Shown here: piece by piece, positions 16,505 to 25,570 of the stretch | Layout: the number at the start of each line of letters is the position of its first letter | How positions within the stretch are numbered: position 1 is the first letter of the stretch | Source of the DNA: Oscillospiraceae bacterium | Lineage (GTDB): Bacteria > Bacillota > Clostridia > Oscillospirales > Oscillospiraceae | Assembly: GCA_017406005.1 (NCBI GenBank) | Contig: JAFQZI010000137.1 | Coordinates: 29,068-93,067, forward strand | Length of the DNA: 64,000 bases | Direction: 5' to 3' | Program-made: the position numbers and the translations under genes | The notes under the pieces: generated by a model | Seen by the model: only the letters and a program-made list of their open reading frames with translations | What the model was told of the DNA's origin: nothing | The model's database searches: none

Positions 16505-17278
16505 ATGATCAGTGCTTTTCCGACAACAAAAGCATACTTTATTGCAGGATTGAGTCTCAGCTTTCTGATTTCTGCAGGCATGATCCATGATGGTAGAAGT
16601 TTGCCGGCAGCATTTCTTGGTTTCTTGTTTGGGGTTTCTATTTCCTGGCTTATCTCTTCTCTGATTGCCTTGACAAATCATAGAAAGCTTTTGAACATCC
16701 TTTACAGAGAAATGAAACCGAAAGACTTCATTGCAGTCTATTATCCTGTTGCAAAAAACGATAAATTAAGAAAAAACATTCATTTCAGCATGATGTGTTT
16801 TTTAAGTAATGCATATTCTGCTGCTGGAGAATATGATATTGCAATGGAAGTTTTGAATTCGATTCAGGTTTTAGACAGCAGGAAGCAACAACAAAGCAAA
16901 GCTATCCTGACAGGAAACCGATGTGATATTTATTGTGCGATGGAAAATATCGTTCTCGCGAAAAAAGAGTATTCTGATCTGAAAACAATGGTTAATGCCG
17001 GGGAAACGTCTCAGAAATCGATACTTGACCTTTTGAAAGTAAAAATAAACTTGCTAGAAGAAAATGTTTCAGAAGAGGACTGTGAGATTGTTCGTTCAAC
17101 CCTGAAAGGAAATCTCACCCCCCTTTTCCAGCTGCAACTTCGCTATCTGCTTGCGCAGCTCTATGAGCAACAAGGAGAATATGAATTTGCACAGACTTAC
17201 TATGAAGAAACTGCAAACGGAAACGAACAGCTTGCAATCGTGAGGAAAGCAAAGATACATTTGAACAAGGGAGTTTAA
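16505..17278 (+). CDS. Membrane-anchored TPR-like protein of unknown function
   Basis: The 257-residue protein begins with two hydrophobic segments (about residues 8-25 and 32-55). A helical C-terminal region follows with tetratricopeptide-like signals (LSNAYSAAGEYDIAMEVLNSI, LAQLYEQQGEYEFAQTYYEET). I do not recognise a named family. It lies 45 nt after the lactonase and 35 nt before the aldolase/kinase fusion, inside the catabolic operon. Such proteins often scaffold protein contacts. No catalytic motif is visible. Confidence 0.65.
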   Translation: MISAFPTTKAYFIAGLSLSFLISAGMIHDGRSLPAAFLGFLFGVSISWLISSLIALTNHRKLLNILYREMKPKDFIAVYYPVAKNDKLRKNIHFSMMCFLSNAYSAAGEYDIAMEVLNSIQVLDSRKQQQSKAILTGNRCDIYCAMENIVLAKKEYSDLKTMVNAGETSQKSILDLLKVKINLLEENVSEEDCEIVRSTLKGNLTPLFQLQLRYLLAQLYEQQGEYEFAQTYYEETANGNEQLAIVRKAKIHLNKGV

Positions 17279-17313
17279 TAAATCTTCACATTTTCAGAAA
17301 AGGAGAGCAGAAG

Positions 17314-19023
17314 ATGGATATTTTTGAAAAAATCACAGCAAGCGGAATTTTACCAGTCATCAAAGTGGAGAATATTGATTATGCTGTTCCTCTGGCAGAT
17401 GCTTTGCGAAACGGTGGTATCAATGCGATTGAAGTGACTGCCAGGAATGAAATTGCTTTCGATGCGATCAAAAAGATAAGGCAGACATTTCCAGATATGG
17501 TTATTGGGGCTGGCACGATTATCAACAAGGAATTGGTAGACAAAGCTGTAGACGCCGGAGCAGATTTTTGTGTAGCACCGGGTTTTCATCCTGAAGTCAC
17601 AGAATATAGCAAGGAAAAGAAGATGCCGTTTGTTCCGGGGTGCTCAACACCATCAGAAATTGAGAACGCTGTTGCATCGGGTTTTTCTGTTATAAAATTC
17701 TTCCCTGCGGAAGCAGCCGGCGGAGTCGCAGCGTTAAAGCTTATCAACGGACCATTCCCGAATGTGAAGTTTATTCCGACTGGCGGTCTAACCTACGATA
17801 ACATTGGCAATTATTTGAAGCTAAAGTGTGTAGCTGCATGTGGCGGCAGTTTTATGGCGAAATCAGATACGATTAAGAATGCTGATTGGAGCACAATTAC
17901 CAGACAATGTGAAAAGGCGCTAAGAATATCTCGACAGGCAAGAGGTCAGGAGAAACCTCGCTGCAATCAAAGCGAATATGAAGCAATTTCTGCTGCTACA
18001 GGGAAAACTGTGGTTGGGTTTGGAGATATGCTGGTATCTTTCTCTCCGGATGGTTACCGCCGGTTTATTCAGGCAGATCACATGAACGTGAATTATACCG
18101 GAGCAGAAGCAAATGTTTTAGCATCACTTAGCTGTTTCGGAATGAAAACGGAGTTCGTTACACGCATTCCGAATAATGCAATCAGCATCTGCGCAGTTTC
18201 TTTCCTGAAACGCTTCAATATAGGAACTGGTAAAATCGTATATGGCGGAGACAGGATAGGAGTTATTTATACAGAGCGGGGTGCATCACAGAGGCCTTCC
18301 AACGTTGTTTATGATCGAAAACATACTGCAATATGTGAAGCAAAGCCGGAAGACTTTAATTGGGACGATATATTCCAAGACGCTGGATGGTTCCATTTTA
18401 CCGGGATTGCGGCAGGCTTGAGTGACAGTATGTCAGAGTGCTGCCTTGCTGCATGCAAGGCCGCTAAGGCGAAAGGAGTCATTATATCGTGTGATCTGAA
18501 TTACCGAAAAAAGCTGTGGTCACAAGAAAAAGCAAGATCTGTTATGGAAGAATTAGTCAGTTATGCTGATGTAGTTATAGCAAATGAAGAGGACGCAGAC
18601 AAAGTTCTTGGAATATCTTCTCCTGATACCGATGTGGAAACAGGAAAGCTGAATGAAAAGGGATATATCAGCGTGGCAAAACAGATTTGCGCAGGATATG
18701 GAGTCAAACAGGTAGCCATTACTTTACGGAAAAGTCTCTCTGCATCAGATAATATGTGGAGCGCCATGCTCTACGATGGTCAGAATGCGTATTTTTCAAG
18801 AGAGTATAAAATTCATATCGTGAACAGAGTCGGAGGCGGAGATTCCTTTACAGCAGGGCTTATTTACGCACTGGCAAATCATTATCCGCCACAGAGAACA
18901 ATTGAATTTGCCGCTGCGGCTTCCTGCCTGAAGCACAGCATAGAGGAAGATTTCAATCTTGTTAGTTTAGAAGAGGTTGAAGCGCTTGTGGCAGGAAGCG
19001 GATCCGGACGGGTACAAAGATAG
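17314..19023 (+). CDS. Fused KDPG aldolase - 2-keto-3-deoxygluconate kinase
   Basis: This 569-residue protein joins two consecutive enzymes of the 2-keto-3-deoxygluconate (KDG) pathway. Residues 1-~212 are a KDPG/KHG aldolase with Glu40 (AIEVTAR) and the Schiff-base Lys128 (VIKFFPAEAAGG). After a polar linker, residues ~231-569 form a PfkB-type kinase with YTGAEANVLASL, YTERGASQRPSN and the catalytic GGGD at 507-510. The order aldolase-kinase is the reverse of the reaction order (kinase first). KDG would become KDPG, then pyruvate plus glyceraldehyde-3-phosphate. It can serve both the upstream dehydratase and the UxaC/UxuB/UxuA genes at 26.8-29.9 kb, which otherwise lack these last steps. Confidence 0.92.
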   Translation: MDIFEKITASGILPVIKVENIDYAVPLADALRNGGINAIEVTARNEIAFDAIKKIRQTFPDMVIGAGTIINKELVDKAVDAGADFCVAPGFHPEVTEYSKEKKMPFVPGCSTPSEIENAVASGFSVIKFFPAEAAGGVAALKLINGPFPNVKFIPTGGLTYDNIGNYLKLKCVAACGGSFMAKSDTIKNADWSTITRQCEKALRISRQARGQEKPRCNQSEYEAISAATGKTVVGFGDMLVSFSPDGYRRFIQADHMNVNYTGAEANVLASLSCFGMKTEFVTRIPNNAISICAVSFLKRFNIGTGKIVYGGDRIGVIYTERGASQRPSNVVYDRKHTAICEAKPEDFNWDDIFQDAGWFHFTGIAAGLSDSMSECCLAACKAAKAKGVIISCDLNYRKKLWSQEKARSVMEELVSYADVVIANEEDADKVLGISSPDTDVETGKLNEKGYISVAKQICAGYGVKQVAITLRKSLSASDNMWSAMLYDGQNAYFSREYKIHIVNRVGGGDSFTAGLIYALANHYPPQRTIEFAAAASCLKHSIEEDFNLVSLEEVEALVAGSGSGRVQR

Positions 19024-19066
19024 AAACAAACAAAAACTGAAATAAATTATTTCGAAAGGAGAAAAA

Positions 19067-19813
19067 ATGAGCGATCAGCTTCAAGACACCTATGAAATTA
19101 GACCTTTGTATGAAGCTTGTCCAAAAGAATGGAGAGACAGGATACCGGAGTTAGCAGAACGGTATAAAAAACTTTATACTGCATTGGTCTATGATATTAT
19201 GGCAGAGCAGTACAATCTCCCGGGGCGCTCGCTAAAACCGGGTATAGGACCTCTCGAAAGAGGAGAACGGAACGGAAAGCTTGCGGGCCCGGCATTTACA
19301 TCTCGCAGATGTACGACACCGAATACGGATCCGGCGATCCATAATATCCGCCTTGGGCAAATGAAGAGCATGTGCCAGGGGTGCGTTTTTGTTTCAGACG
19401 TCCAGGGGAACAGAAATTGCGGCCAGTTCGGAGAGATAACCGCTACAGCAATGAGAGCAGCTGGTTGTGTTGGGGCTGTCATTGATGGATCTACCAGAGA
19501 TTCAGACTATCTCATTGCAATGGGATTTCCGACTTTTGTTAGATGGTGCAGTCCTGTGGAAGGGCTGACGCGATCCATAATCGTTGACTATATGATTCCC
19601 ATTTATGTAGATGGGGTGGACGGAATGCTTCGTATTGACCCAGGTGACTGGATGTTTGGAGACGGAGATGGAGTTGTCGTTGTCCCAAAAGAGATTGTTG
19701 TTCCTGTGTTGGAAAAAGCAGAGAAGAATTTCAACGATGAAAAATTAAGCCGTCGCGCTATGGCGGAAGGAATGAATCCGTTCGAAGTATATAATAAGTA
19801 TGGGAGATTTTAA
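19067..19813 (+). CDS. RraA-family aldolase/decarboxylase-like protein, second copy
   Basis: The 248-residue protein is of the RraA/HMG-CHA aldolase family. It retains the full active-site signature VIDGSTRD, where the Arg-Asp pair binds substrate and metal in characterised aldolases. An unusual pair of cysteines flanks the centre (KSMCQGCVFV). Family members split 4-hydroxy-2-oxo acids or decarboxylate oxaloacetate, and some have only a regulatory role (RNase E inhibition in E. coli). Position between the aldolase/kinase fusion and TRAP transporter 1 supports a catabolic role. Substrate unknown. Confidence 0.85.
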   Translation: MSDQLQDTYEIRPLYEACPKEWRDRIPELAERYKKLYTALVYDIMAEQYNLPGRSLKPGIGPLERGERNGKLAGPAFTSRRCTTPNTDPAIHNIRLGQMKSMCQGCVFVSDVQGNRNCGQFGEITATAMRAAGCVGAVIDGSTRDSDYLIAMGFPTFVRWCSPVEGLTRSIIVDYMIPIYVDGVDGMLRIDPGDWMFGDGDGVVVVPKEIVVPVLEKAEKNFNDEKLSRRAMAEGMNPFEVYNKYGRF

Positions 19814-19892
19814 AAAATCAAGAGAAAGAAGCAAGTAGAATACCAAGTTTATTGCCAACCCAAAAATGAATAAAAATATCAAGTTTTCTGGG

Positions 19893-19921
19893 TTTACATT
19901 TCGTCTGATATTTAGTATTAT
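19893..19921 (+). promoter_or_regulatory. Predicted internal promoter for TRAP transporter 1
   Basis: TTTACA (19893-19898), a 17-nt spacer and TATTAT (19916-19921) lie in the 168-nt gap between RraA and dctP. No TTTC-N7-GAAA operator is present here. Confidence 0.5.
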
Positions 19922-19981
19922 TAAAACAGTTCCATCGCAAATGCGACAGACAAAAAATAATAAAAAAGGAGAAAAAAGAAA

Positions 19982-20971
19982 ATGAAAAAAATCCTTGCAA
20001 TGATCCTCGCGTTTGTCATGATTTTTGCACTTTCTGCTGCTGCGTGTGCTGATTATGACAAGATTACTTTGAAATTTGGAACGTCTTCCGGAGAAACCAG
20101 TCTTACTGCAATTGCATTTAATGAGTGGGGTAAGAGACTCAGTGAGGCTTCCGATGGCGCAGTGAAGGTTGATGTTTATTGCTCTTCTGTCTTAGGGAAT
20201 AACACAGAGATGACACAGGGAGCACAGCTTGGAACCATCGATTTCGTTGTAATTCAGCCTGCAGGAATTGCGGATATGGGTGCGAAAAAAATGAACCTTT
20301 TGTCACTCCCGTATCTGTTTAAAAACTATGACCAGTATTACAACACATTGTTCTCTGAAATCGGAGAGGAACTGCTACAGGACGTAACAGATAACGTTTC
20401 CGGACTGATTGGGTTTTCCTACTTGCCAGATGGCGGGCGTGATTACTTTACAAAAGGTAAGGCAATTACGAGCATTGATGATATAAAGGGCATGAAGCTT
20501 CGTATCCAGACGTATGCTATTGACAGTGCTACCGCCGAAGCGATTGGTTTTTCCGCAACACCGACAGCATTTTCTGAACTCTATTCTGCTCTCCAGACTG
20601 GTGTTGTTGAAGGAGCAGAACAGCCACTTTCCGGTATTGACGGAAATGCTTTCTATGAAGTTTGTGATAACCTTACTCTTGACAACCACACCTACAATAT
20701 CCCGGTTCTTCTTGTTAGTGAAAAAACCTGGAATAAACTGAATGAAGAAACCCAGACTCTTTTGAAAGAGAAATGGACTGAGACCGTTGAGGAATTTTAC
20801 AGACCTCAGCATGCTGATTATGAAGCAGGTCTTCTTGAAAAATTCCAGGAGAAGGGGATGTCAGTGCACGAAATTACTGACTATGAAAAATGGGTTGAAG
20901 CAGTTAAACCTGTCTGGGCAGAATTTGGCGCAGGTCTGGAAGATTTAATTGCAGAAGTTCAGGCAAAATAA
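19982..20971 (+). CDS. dctP: TRAP transporter solute-binding protein (DctP family), system 1
   Basis: This extracytoplasmic binding protein has 329 residues. An N-terminal signal peptide (MKKILAMILAFVMIF, cut near the AAACAD region) is followed by a DctP-type domain. The family's substrate-contact region is visible (GMKLRIQTYAIDSATAEAIG, with the arginine that binds the carboxylate, and SELYSALQTGVVEGAEQPLSG). There is no canonical lipobox, although a cysteine lies near the cleavage region. It belongs with DctQ and DctM downstream and should bind an organic or sugar acid. The neighbouring KDG-pathway genes point to a sugar acid. Confidence 0.93.
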   Translation: MKKILAMILAFVMIFALSAAACADYDKITLKFGTSSGETSLTAIAFNEWGKRLSEASDGAVKVDVYCSSVLGNNTEMTQGAQLGTIDFVVIQPAGIADMGAKKMNLLSLPYLFKNYDQYYNTLFSEIGEELLQDVTDNVSGLIGFSYLPDGGRDYFTKGKAITSIDDIKGMKLRIQTYAIDSATAEAIGFSATPTAFSELYSALQTGVVEGAEQPLSGIDGNAFYEVCDNLTLDNHTYNIPVLLVSEKTWNKLNEETQTLLKEKWTETVEEFYRPQHADYEAGLLEKFQEKGMSVHEITDYEKWVEAVKPVWAEFGAGLEDLIAEVQAK

Positions 20972-20993
20972 AGATAATTGTTCCTACAGTTTC

Positions 20994-21026
20994 AGACGGG
21001 GGGTACGGTTCCTGTATCCCCCGTCT
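20994..21026 (+). terminator. Intercistronic hairpin between dctP and dctQ (system 1)
   Basis: A strong stem (AGACGGGGG 20994-21002 with CCCCCGTCT 21018-21026, extended inward by a G-T pair and three Watson-Crick pairs) has no T-run. It more likely protects or attenuates mRNA than ends transcription, giving more binding protein than permease. Confidence 0.55.
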
Positions 21027-21079
21027 ACAAATAGATGGATTCTGCCAGAATGATAAAAAACTGTGAAAGGGGGAGAGAA

Positions 21080-21610
21080 ATGATTAAAGAGAAATCGTGG
21101 TATAAAACCCTTCTGAAAATAGCAGAGACATATAACAAGATTATTACTTTTCTGTGTGTAATACTCTTGACAGCACAGACGATTTCTATCCTTATTATGG
21201 TTTTTGGCAGGTATATCTTTAATCATGTTCCAAAGTGGAGCGAACAATTTGCTCTTTTTTGTATGATCTGGTTTGCTATGTTCAGCATAGCATTAGCGGT
21301 TCGTGACGATTCCCATGTAAAAATGGAAGTGATTGACAATATTGTTTCAGAGAAAGCATTGCTGTATTTCAAGCTGTTTGGAATGCTCTGTAATACGATA
21401 TTTGGGTTTGTTATGGTTTTCTGGGGAATGAAGTTGGTTATTCTGACATGGCCTACAAAATTATCCGCTTTCAGAATTTCAACAGGCATTCAATATTTCT
21501 CAGCTGTAGCAGGGGGCTTTTTCATCATCACCAACGCTATTGTCTTCTGCATTGAGATGTTTGTAAATTACCATGATACCCATCTTGCTGAAAGGAAGGT
21601 GACTTCCTGA
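21080..21610 (+). CDS. dctQ: TRAP transporter small permease (DctQ family), system 1
   Basis: This small membrane subunit has 176 residues and four predicted membrane helices. It shows the DctQ signatures VFGRYIFNHVPKWSEQFALF and ALAVRDDSHVKMEVI. DctQ pairs with DctM to form the sodium-driven transporter. The start is ATG 21080 with AAGGGGGAGAG just upstream; the in-frame extension to 21035 lacks a site. Its stop overlaps the dctM start (TGATG). Confidence 0.92.
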   Translation: MIKEKSWYKTLLKIAETYNKIITFLCVILLTAQTISILIMVFGRYIFNHVPKWSEQFALFCMIWFAMFSIALAVRDDSHVKMEVIDNIVSEKALLYFKLFGMLCNTIFGFVMVFWGMKLVILTWPTKLSAFRISTGIQYFSAVAGGFFIITNAIVFCIEMFVNYHDTHLAERKVTS

Positions 21611-22896
21611 TGTCTACTGAAACAATTGCCATTACTATTTTAATCGGAGTTTTTCTGGTTCTTTTGTTTTTGAGGGTCAGTGTGGCGGTGGCTATGGGAA
21701 TTGCTGCCATTTGCACTTATCTTTATTTGCAACTTCCGCTTGAATTGATTGTTCAGTATACGGTTGGAGGGGTAAATAACTTTACCTTTATGGCAGTACC
21801 GTTTTTTATTCTCGGCGGAGAATTAATTAACCAGGGAGGCATTGGAGACCGGTTGATCAAACTTGCTGATGAGCTTGTAGGCTGGCTGCATGGCGGTGCT
21901 GCCATGGTAAATGTTCTGGCATCTATGTTTTTCGGGGGAATATCCGGCTCTCCTAATGCAGATATCGCTGCTCTTGGCCCGATAGAAATCAAGCTAATGG
22001 AAAGCCAAGGCTTTTCAAAAGAATACTCGACGGGATTAACCTGCGCGACAGCAGTCCAGGGAATGCTGATACCACCAAGCCATAACCTTGTGATTTATGC
22101 AGTCGCAGCGGGGAATGTTTCAATTGGTGCATTATTTCTGGCTGGGCTGCCAGCGGGTATATTTCTTGGCATCATGTTAGGGATATTCTCGTTTATCTAT
22201 GCGAAGCGACGGGGCTACGCCTGCGGTCATCAATTTAAGCTGAAAAAGGCATGGAAAGCCTTTTTATCGGCTTTTGGCGGGCTCATGACGATAATTATTA
22301 TTTTTGCCGGAGTCTCATTTGGTATCATGACCGCAACGGAGTCTGCAGCGGTTGCTGCTTTGTGGAGCTTTATTTGTGCCTTTTTCATTTATCGAGAGAT
22401 CCCGTTGAAGAAGTATTATAGTATTGCTTCCGCCTCTATTAAGACACTCTCAACCATTATGGTTCTGCTTGCTATAGCAAACGCATTTGGATGGGTTGTT
22501 GCGTATCTTCGTATACCAAATAAAATTGCTGGTGCTATTCTAGGCATTACAGACAGTAAAATCCTAATTATTATTTTACTTAACCTTGTAGTTCTTTTCC
22601 TCGGATGCATTATGTCTATTAGTTCTATTTTGCTCATTCTGACACCTATCGTTGTTCCTATCCTCCGTGGGATCGATTATAATCTCGTACAATGGGGAAT
22701 TGTAATGATTTTAAATCTGGGAATAGGATTGCTTACACCTCCCGTAGGTGCCGCTCTATATGTGGGCTCAGCAGTATCCGGGATGGGCGTAGGGAGAACA
22801 GCAAAAGCTCTTTTACCATTTTATCTAATGATGGTTCTTACTCTGATTATGCTTGCCTTTGTTCCGGGGCTTACACGGGTTTTTGGAGCGTGGTGA
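21610..22896 (+). CDS. dctM: TRAP transporter large permease (DctM family), system 1
   Basis: This is the main transport subunit, with 428 residues and about 12 membrane segments. It carries DctM motifs such as FMAVPFFILGGELIN, FFGGISGSPNADIAALGPIEI, PPSHNLVIYAVAAG and LNLGIGLLTPPVGAALYVG. It is coupled to dctQ by overlap and followed after 3 nt by an RraA-family gene, so transporter and enzyme are made from one message. Confidence 0.95.
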   Translation: MSTETIAITILIGVFLVLLFLRVSVAVAMGIAAICTYLYLQLPLELIVQYTVGGVNNFTFMAVPFFILGGELINQGGIGDRLIKLADELVGWLHGGAAMVNVLASMFFGGISGSPNADIAALGPIEIKLMESQGFSKEYSTGLTCATAVQGMLIPPSHNLVIYAVAAGNVSIGALFLAGLPAGIFLGIMLGIFSFIYAKRRGYACGHQFKLKKAWKAFLSAFGGLMTIIIIFAGVSFGIMTATESAAVAALWSFICAFFIYREIPLKKYYSIASASIKTLSTIMVLLAIANAFGWVVAYLRIPNKIAGAILGITDSKILIIILLNLVVLFLGCIMSISSILLILTPIVVPILRGIDYNLVQWGIVMILNLGIGLLTPPVGAALYVGSAVSGMGVGRTAKALLPFYLMMVLTLIMLAFVPGLTRVFGAW

Positions 22897-22899
22897 AAA

Positions 22900-23610
22900 A
22901 TGAATCTGGAAAAATATGAAAAAATAATGAGTGAAGCGATGGAGAGGAAACCTTTTCCCATCTCTGACATCGAATTATGTACCAGATACGAAAAGGTCTT
23001 TACTGCAGCAGTTAACGATGTTTTGCGGGAAGAAGGCCTGATTGCCCAAACACTTCCCAACGATATCCTGCCGTTAAGAGAGGAAATGAAAGTCTGCGGA
23101 ACAGCTTTTACAGTAACAGGATGCCAGAGCCTTGCCATAAAAAACGAGATGGAAGAGCGAGCTCGAATGCTTGAGTCAATCGAACCAGGGAACATTGTTG
23201 TTTGGGATACCGGGAGAGATACAATTTCAGCCCAATGGGGAGAAATGATGACAAAAGTTTCCAAAAAAAGAGGATGCAGAGGTGCTGTTGTTGACGGAGG
23301 CGTTCGAGATACAAACAAAGTATTAGCCCAAGATTTTCCGGTTTTCTGCCGGTATCGGAGCTCTAATGGAATGCTCGGACGATTCAGAATAACGGCATGG
23401 CAGGTACCGATTATGATTGGAGAAGTTCGGATCTATCCGGGAGATATTGTGTTCGGAGATATCGATGGAGTTATCATAATCCCAAGGAAACTGGCATATG
23501 ATGTTTTGCTTCGAGCGGAAACAATTCGAGACAGTGAGATAGGAATTTCCGAAATGATAGACTCTGGAATGTCGCCTTCTCAGGTTGTGGAAGGCGGAGG
23601 GTATTTTTAA
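22900..23610 (+). CDS. RraA-family aldolase/decarboxylase-like protein, third copy
   Basis: The 236-residue RraA-family protein has the complete signature VVDGGVRD and the C-terminal VFGDIDGVIIIPR typical of the fold. It begins 3 nt after dctM, so it is tightly linked to transport. Three RraA relatives within 12 kb suggest either different substrates or hetero-oligomers. Likely reactions are aldol cleavage of a 4-hydroxy-2-oxo acid or decarboxylation. The sequence cannot decide. Confidence 0.84.
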   Translation: MNLEKYEKIMSEAMERKPFPISDIELCTRYEKVFTAAVNDVLREEGLIAQTLPNDILPLREEMKVCGTAFTVTGCQSLAIKNEMEERARMLESIEPGNIVVWDTGRDTISAQWGEMMTKVSKKRGCRGAVVDGGVRDTNKVLAQDFPVFCRYRSSNGMLGRFRITAWQVPIMIGEVRIYPGDIVFGDIDGVIIIPRKLAYDVLLRAETIRDSEIGISEMIDSGMSPSQVVEGGGYF

Positions 23611-23640
23611 CATGCTAAACAGGAAAGGAAGAAATGATAT

Positions 23641-24363
23641 ATGAGAAGCCTAAAAGGTTTGACAATCGTAATGATGGGAGCGACGGGAGGAATGGGCACA
23701 GCTACTGCGCTTCAACTCGCTTCCCCGGGCGTTAATATCGCATTTTGTTCTTCTAATGAAGAGAGAGTATGTGTGCTAAAGAAAAGACTTGCCGATACAG
23801 GAGCAACTGTTTTTGGAGCGGTCGTTGATGTTACAGACTGTGAACAGATCAATCTTTTCATGAATTCCGTCTCTGAAAGGTTTGGACATGTTGATGTGCT
23901 GATCAATTTTGCAGGCCTTTCCATTACAGCAAAACTAAACGATTTCACAGAGGATCAGTTTCATACTGTGATGGACGTCAATGTAAAGGGAATGGTGTTT
24001 TCAACAAAAGCTTTTGCCTCCCATGTTGATCCTGAAAGAGGGGCACTTGTCATCAATATAGGATCTATGGCAGCAAAGAGAGCAAATCAGAATGCGCCAC
24101 ATTACAGCGCTGCAAAGGCGGCAGTGAATATGTTTACCGACGGATTTGCGCAACAGATGAAATCTCAAAATATTCGGTTCACAGTTCTGAATCCCGGACC
24201 GACAGACACCACATTCTTTGAAGGAAGAATTCCGCCGGAAAAGAGAACCGATTTTATGAAAGCCACCGATATTGCAGAAGTGATCGAATTCGTCATTACC
24301 AGAGATTCCAATATCAATTTCCATGATATTTCTTTTGACAGCTTTGCTTTCTTCAAGCGATAG
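23641..24363 (+). CDS. Short-chain dehydrogenase/reductase
   Basis: This classical SDR has 240 residues, with the cofactor loop GATGGMGTATAL, the NFAGLS strand, the catalytic serine in NIGSMAAKR, the HYSAAKAAV Tyr/Lys motif and NPGPTDTTFF after the active site. It follows the third RraA gene by 30 nt and precedes the toroid protein. It is probably an oxidoreductase for a sugar acid or keto acid carried by TRAP system 1. The substrate is not evident. Confidence 0.85.
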   Translation: MRSLKGLTIVMMGATGGMGTATALQLASPGVNIAFCSSNEERVCVLKKRLADTGATVFGAVVDVTDCEQINLFMNSVSERFGHVDVLINFAGLSITAKLNDFTEDQFHTVMDVNVKGMVFSTKAFASHVDPERGALVINIGSMAAKRANQNAPHYSAAKAAVNMFTDGFAQQMKSQNIRFTVLNPGPTDTTFFEGRIPPEKRTDFMKATDIAEVIEFVITRDSNINFHDISFDSFAFFKR

Positions 24364-24384
24364 AAGAGAAGTGGAGTAATAATT

Positions 24385-25548
24385 ATGATATATCGTGAAG
24401 GCGAGACGGAAGGATACCTCCAGCTGAAAAAAATGGCGCTTTCTTTTGTTGAACAAATGAAAGTCGGGGAAGAGCCAGGAGCATATAAAAAAGAAGCATG
24501 TGAAACAACCCCAAGCACTTATGGGGCATATCATGCGGCAATTATTCTTTCTTTGTTTAATGAGTTAGGAAAAAAAGATGGCCAATATCTTGATCTGTGG
24601 GCTCAGAGAATAAACAAATTGCAATGTGCTAATGGCTATTTCTCAAACCGAATTGAGGATAAAAACAGAGAACGGGGAATTAATGAGCTCGATTCGGTTT
24701 GGCATTTTACTCGCGGGATGCTCTGGACACTGTATGTTCTCGGCAGGAAGCCGGAAAAAGAACTGCTTTTTCTTGACCGGTTTCTAAACAAAGAGACGAT
24801 GTACCGTTATGTAAAGGCATATGATTGGAGCAATTCATGGGCGGCGGGGAATCAGATCTGCGCATTAAGCACAGCTATGTTTGCATTGAGGGATTTTTAC
24901 CAGGTGCCATATGTGGATGATGTTTTGGAATATGGTATGTTCCCTGCGCTTGAGGAGTTGCTGGATGATAAGACGGGATATTGGGGATGCCAGCTTGGTG
25001 CAGATTTGAGGAATGGACAATTTGGGACGATTCACGTTCTCCCAACATACTTTATGCAGGGATGGGAATACAGATTCCCTGAACAAAGTGTCGACTCTAC
25101 GTTGGCTTGTCAGAATCCGGACGGATCATTTTGGCCGTGCGGGTCAGACTGTCCGGATTTTGATGGTGCTTATATGCTATATAACCTTAGTCTTCTTACG
25201 GATTACAGAAAGGAGGATATGGTAAAGGCGGCGCAGTCCTATCTGCAGCATGCGAAAATGCATTTTTCAGATGATGGAGTGGGGTTTACAATTCACAGGA
25301 AAGACAGCTTACCTACTCAATGGAAATCGCGTCCACATTTCATATGGAAAGATGGAGACGAAAAAGCCCGAGAAGAGATCCGGGATGAAGATCCCTCCAG
25401 AGATAAAATCATGCTGGGAAGCTGGTTTTATCCACAGTCCATTGCTTTGATTTCTGGAATGCTGGGAAATACGGGGTTTGAAGGACCTTGGAGACTGACA
25501 CGAGGATGTCTTCATGAGTGCAATGTAGATGAAGAGCCTTGCTTCTGA
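24385..25548 (+). CDS. Uncharacterised protein with alpha/alpha-toroid (QW-like) repeats
   Basis: I do not recognise the family of this 387-residue protein. It has no signal peptide. It contains helix-rich repeats ending in glycine/aromatic turns similar to the QW motifs of prenyltransferase/squalene-cyclase folds: LQCANGYFSNR (79-89), DDKTGYWGCQ (194-203) and CQNPDGSFWPCG (242-253). Such six-barrel toroids also occur in glycoside hydrolases and polysaccharide lyases. Conserved-looking Asp, Glu, His and Trp residues (ELDSVWHFTRGM near 101-112) could form an active site. It is the last enzyme-like gene of the TRAP 1 operon, so a role in sugar-acid release or modification is plausible. Confidence 0.55.
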   Translation: MIYREGETEGYLQLKKMALSFVEQMKVGEEPGAYKKEACETTPSTYGAYHAAIILSLFNELGKKDGQYLDLWAQRINKLQCANGYFSNRIEDKNRERGINELDSVWHFTRGMLWTLYVLGRKPEKELLFLDRFLNKETMYRYVKAYDWSNSWAAGNQICALSTAMFALRDFYQVPYVDDVLEYGMFPALEELLDDKTGYWGCQLGADLRNGQFGTIHVLPTYFMQGWEYRFPEQSVDSTLACQNPDGSFWPCGSDCPDFDGAYMLYNLSLLTDYRKEDMVKAAQSYLQHAKMHFSDDGVGFTIHRKDSLPTQWKSRPHFIWKDGDEKAREEIRDEDPSRDKIMLGSWFYPQSIALISGMLGNTGFEGPWRLTRGCLHECNVDEEPCF

Positions 25549-25570
25549 AATGATAATACGTTACAATATG

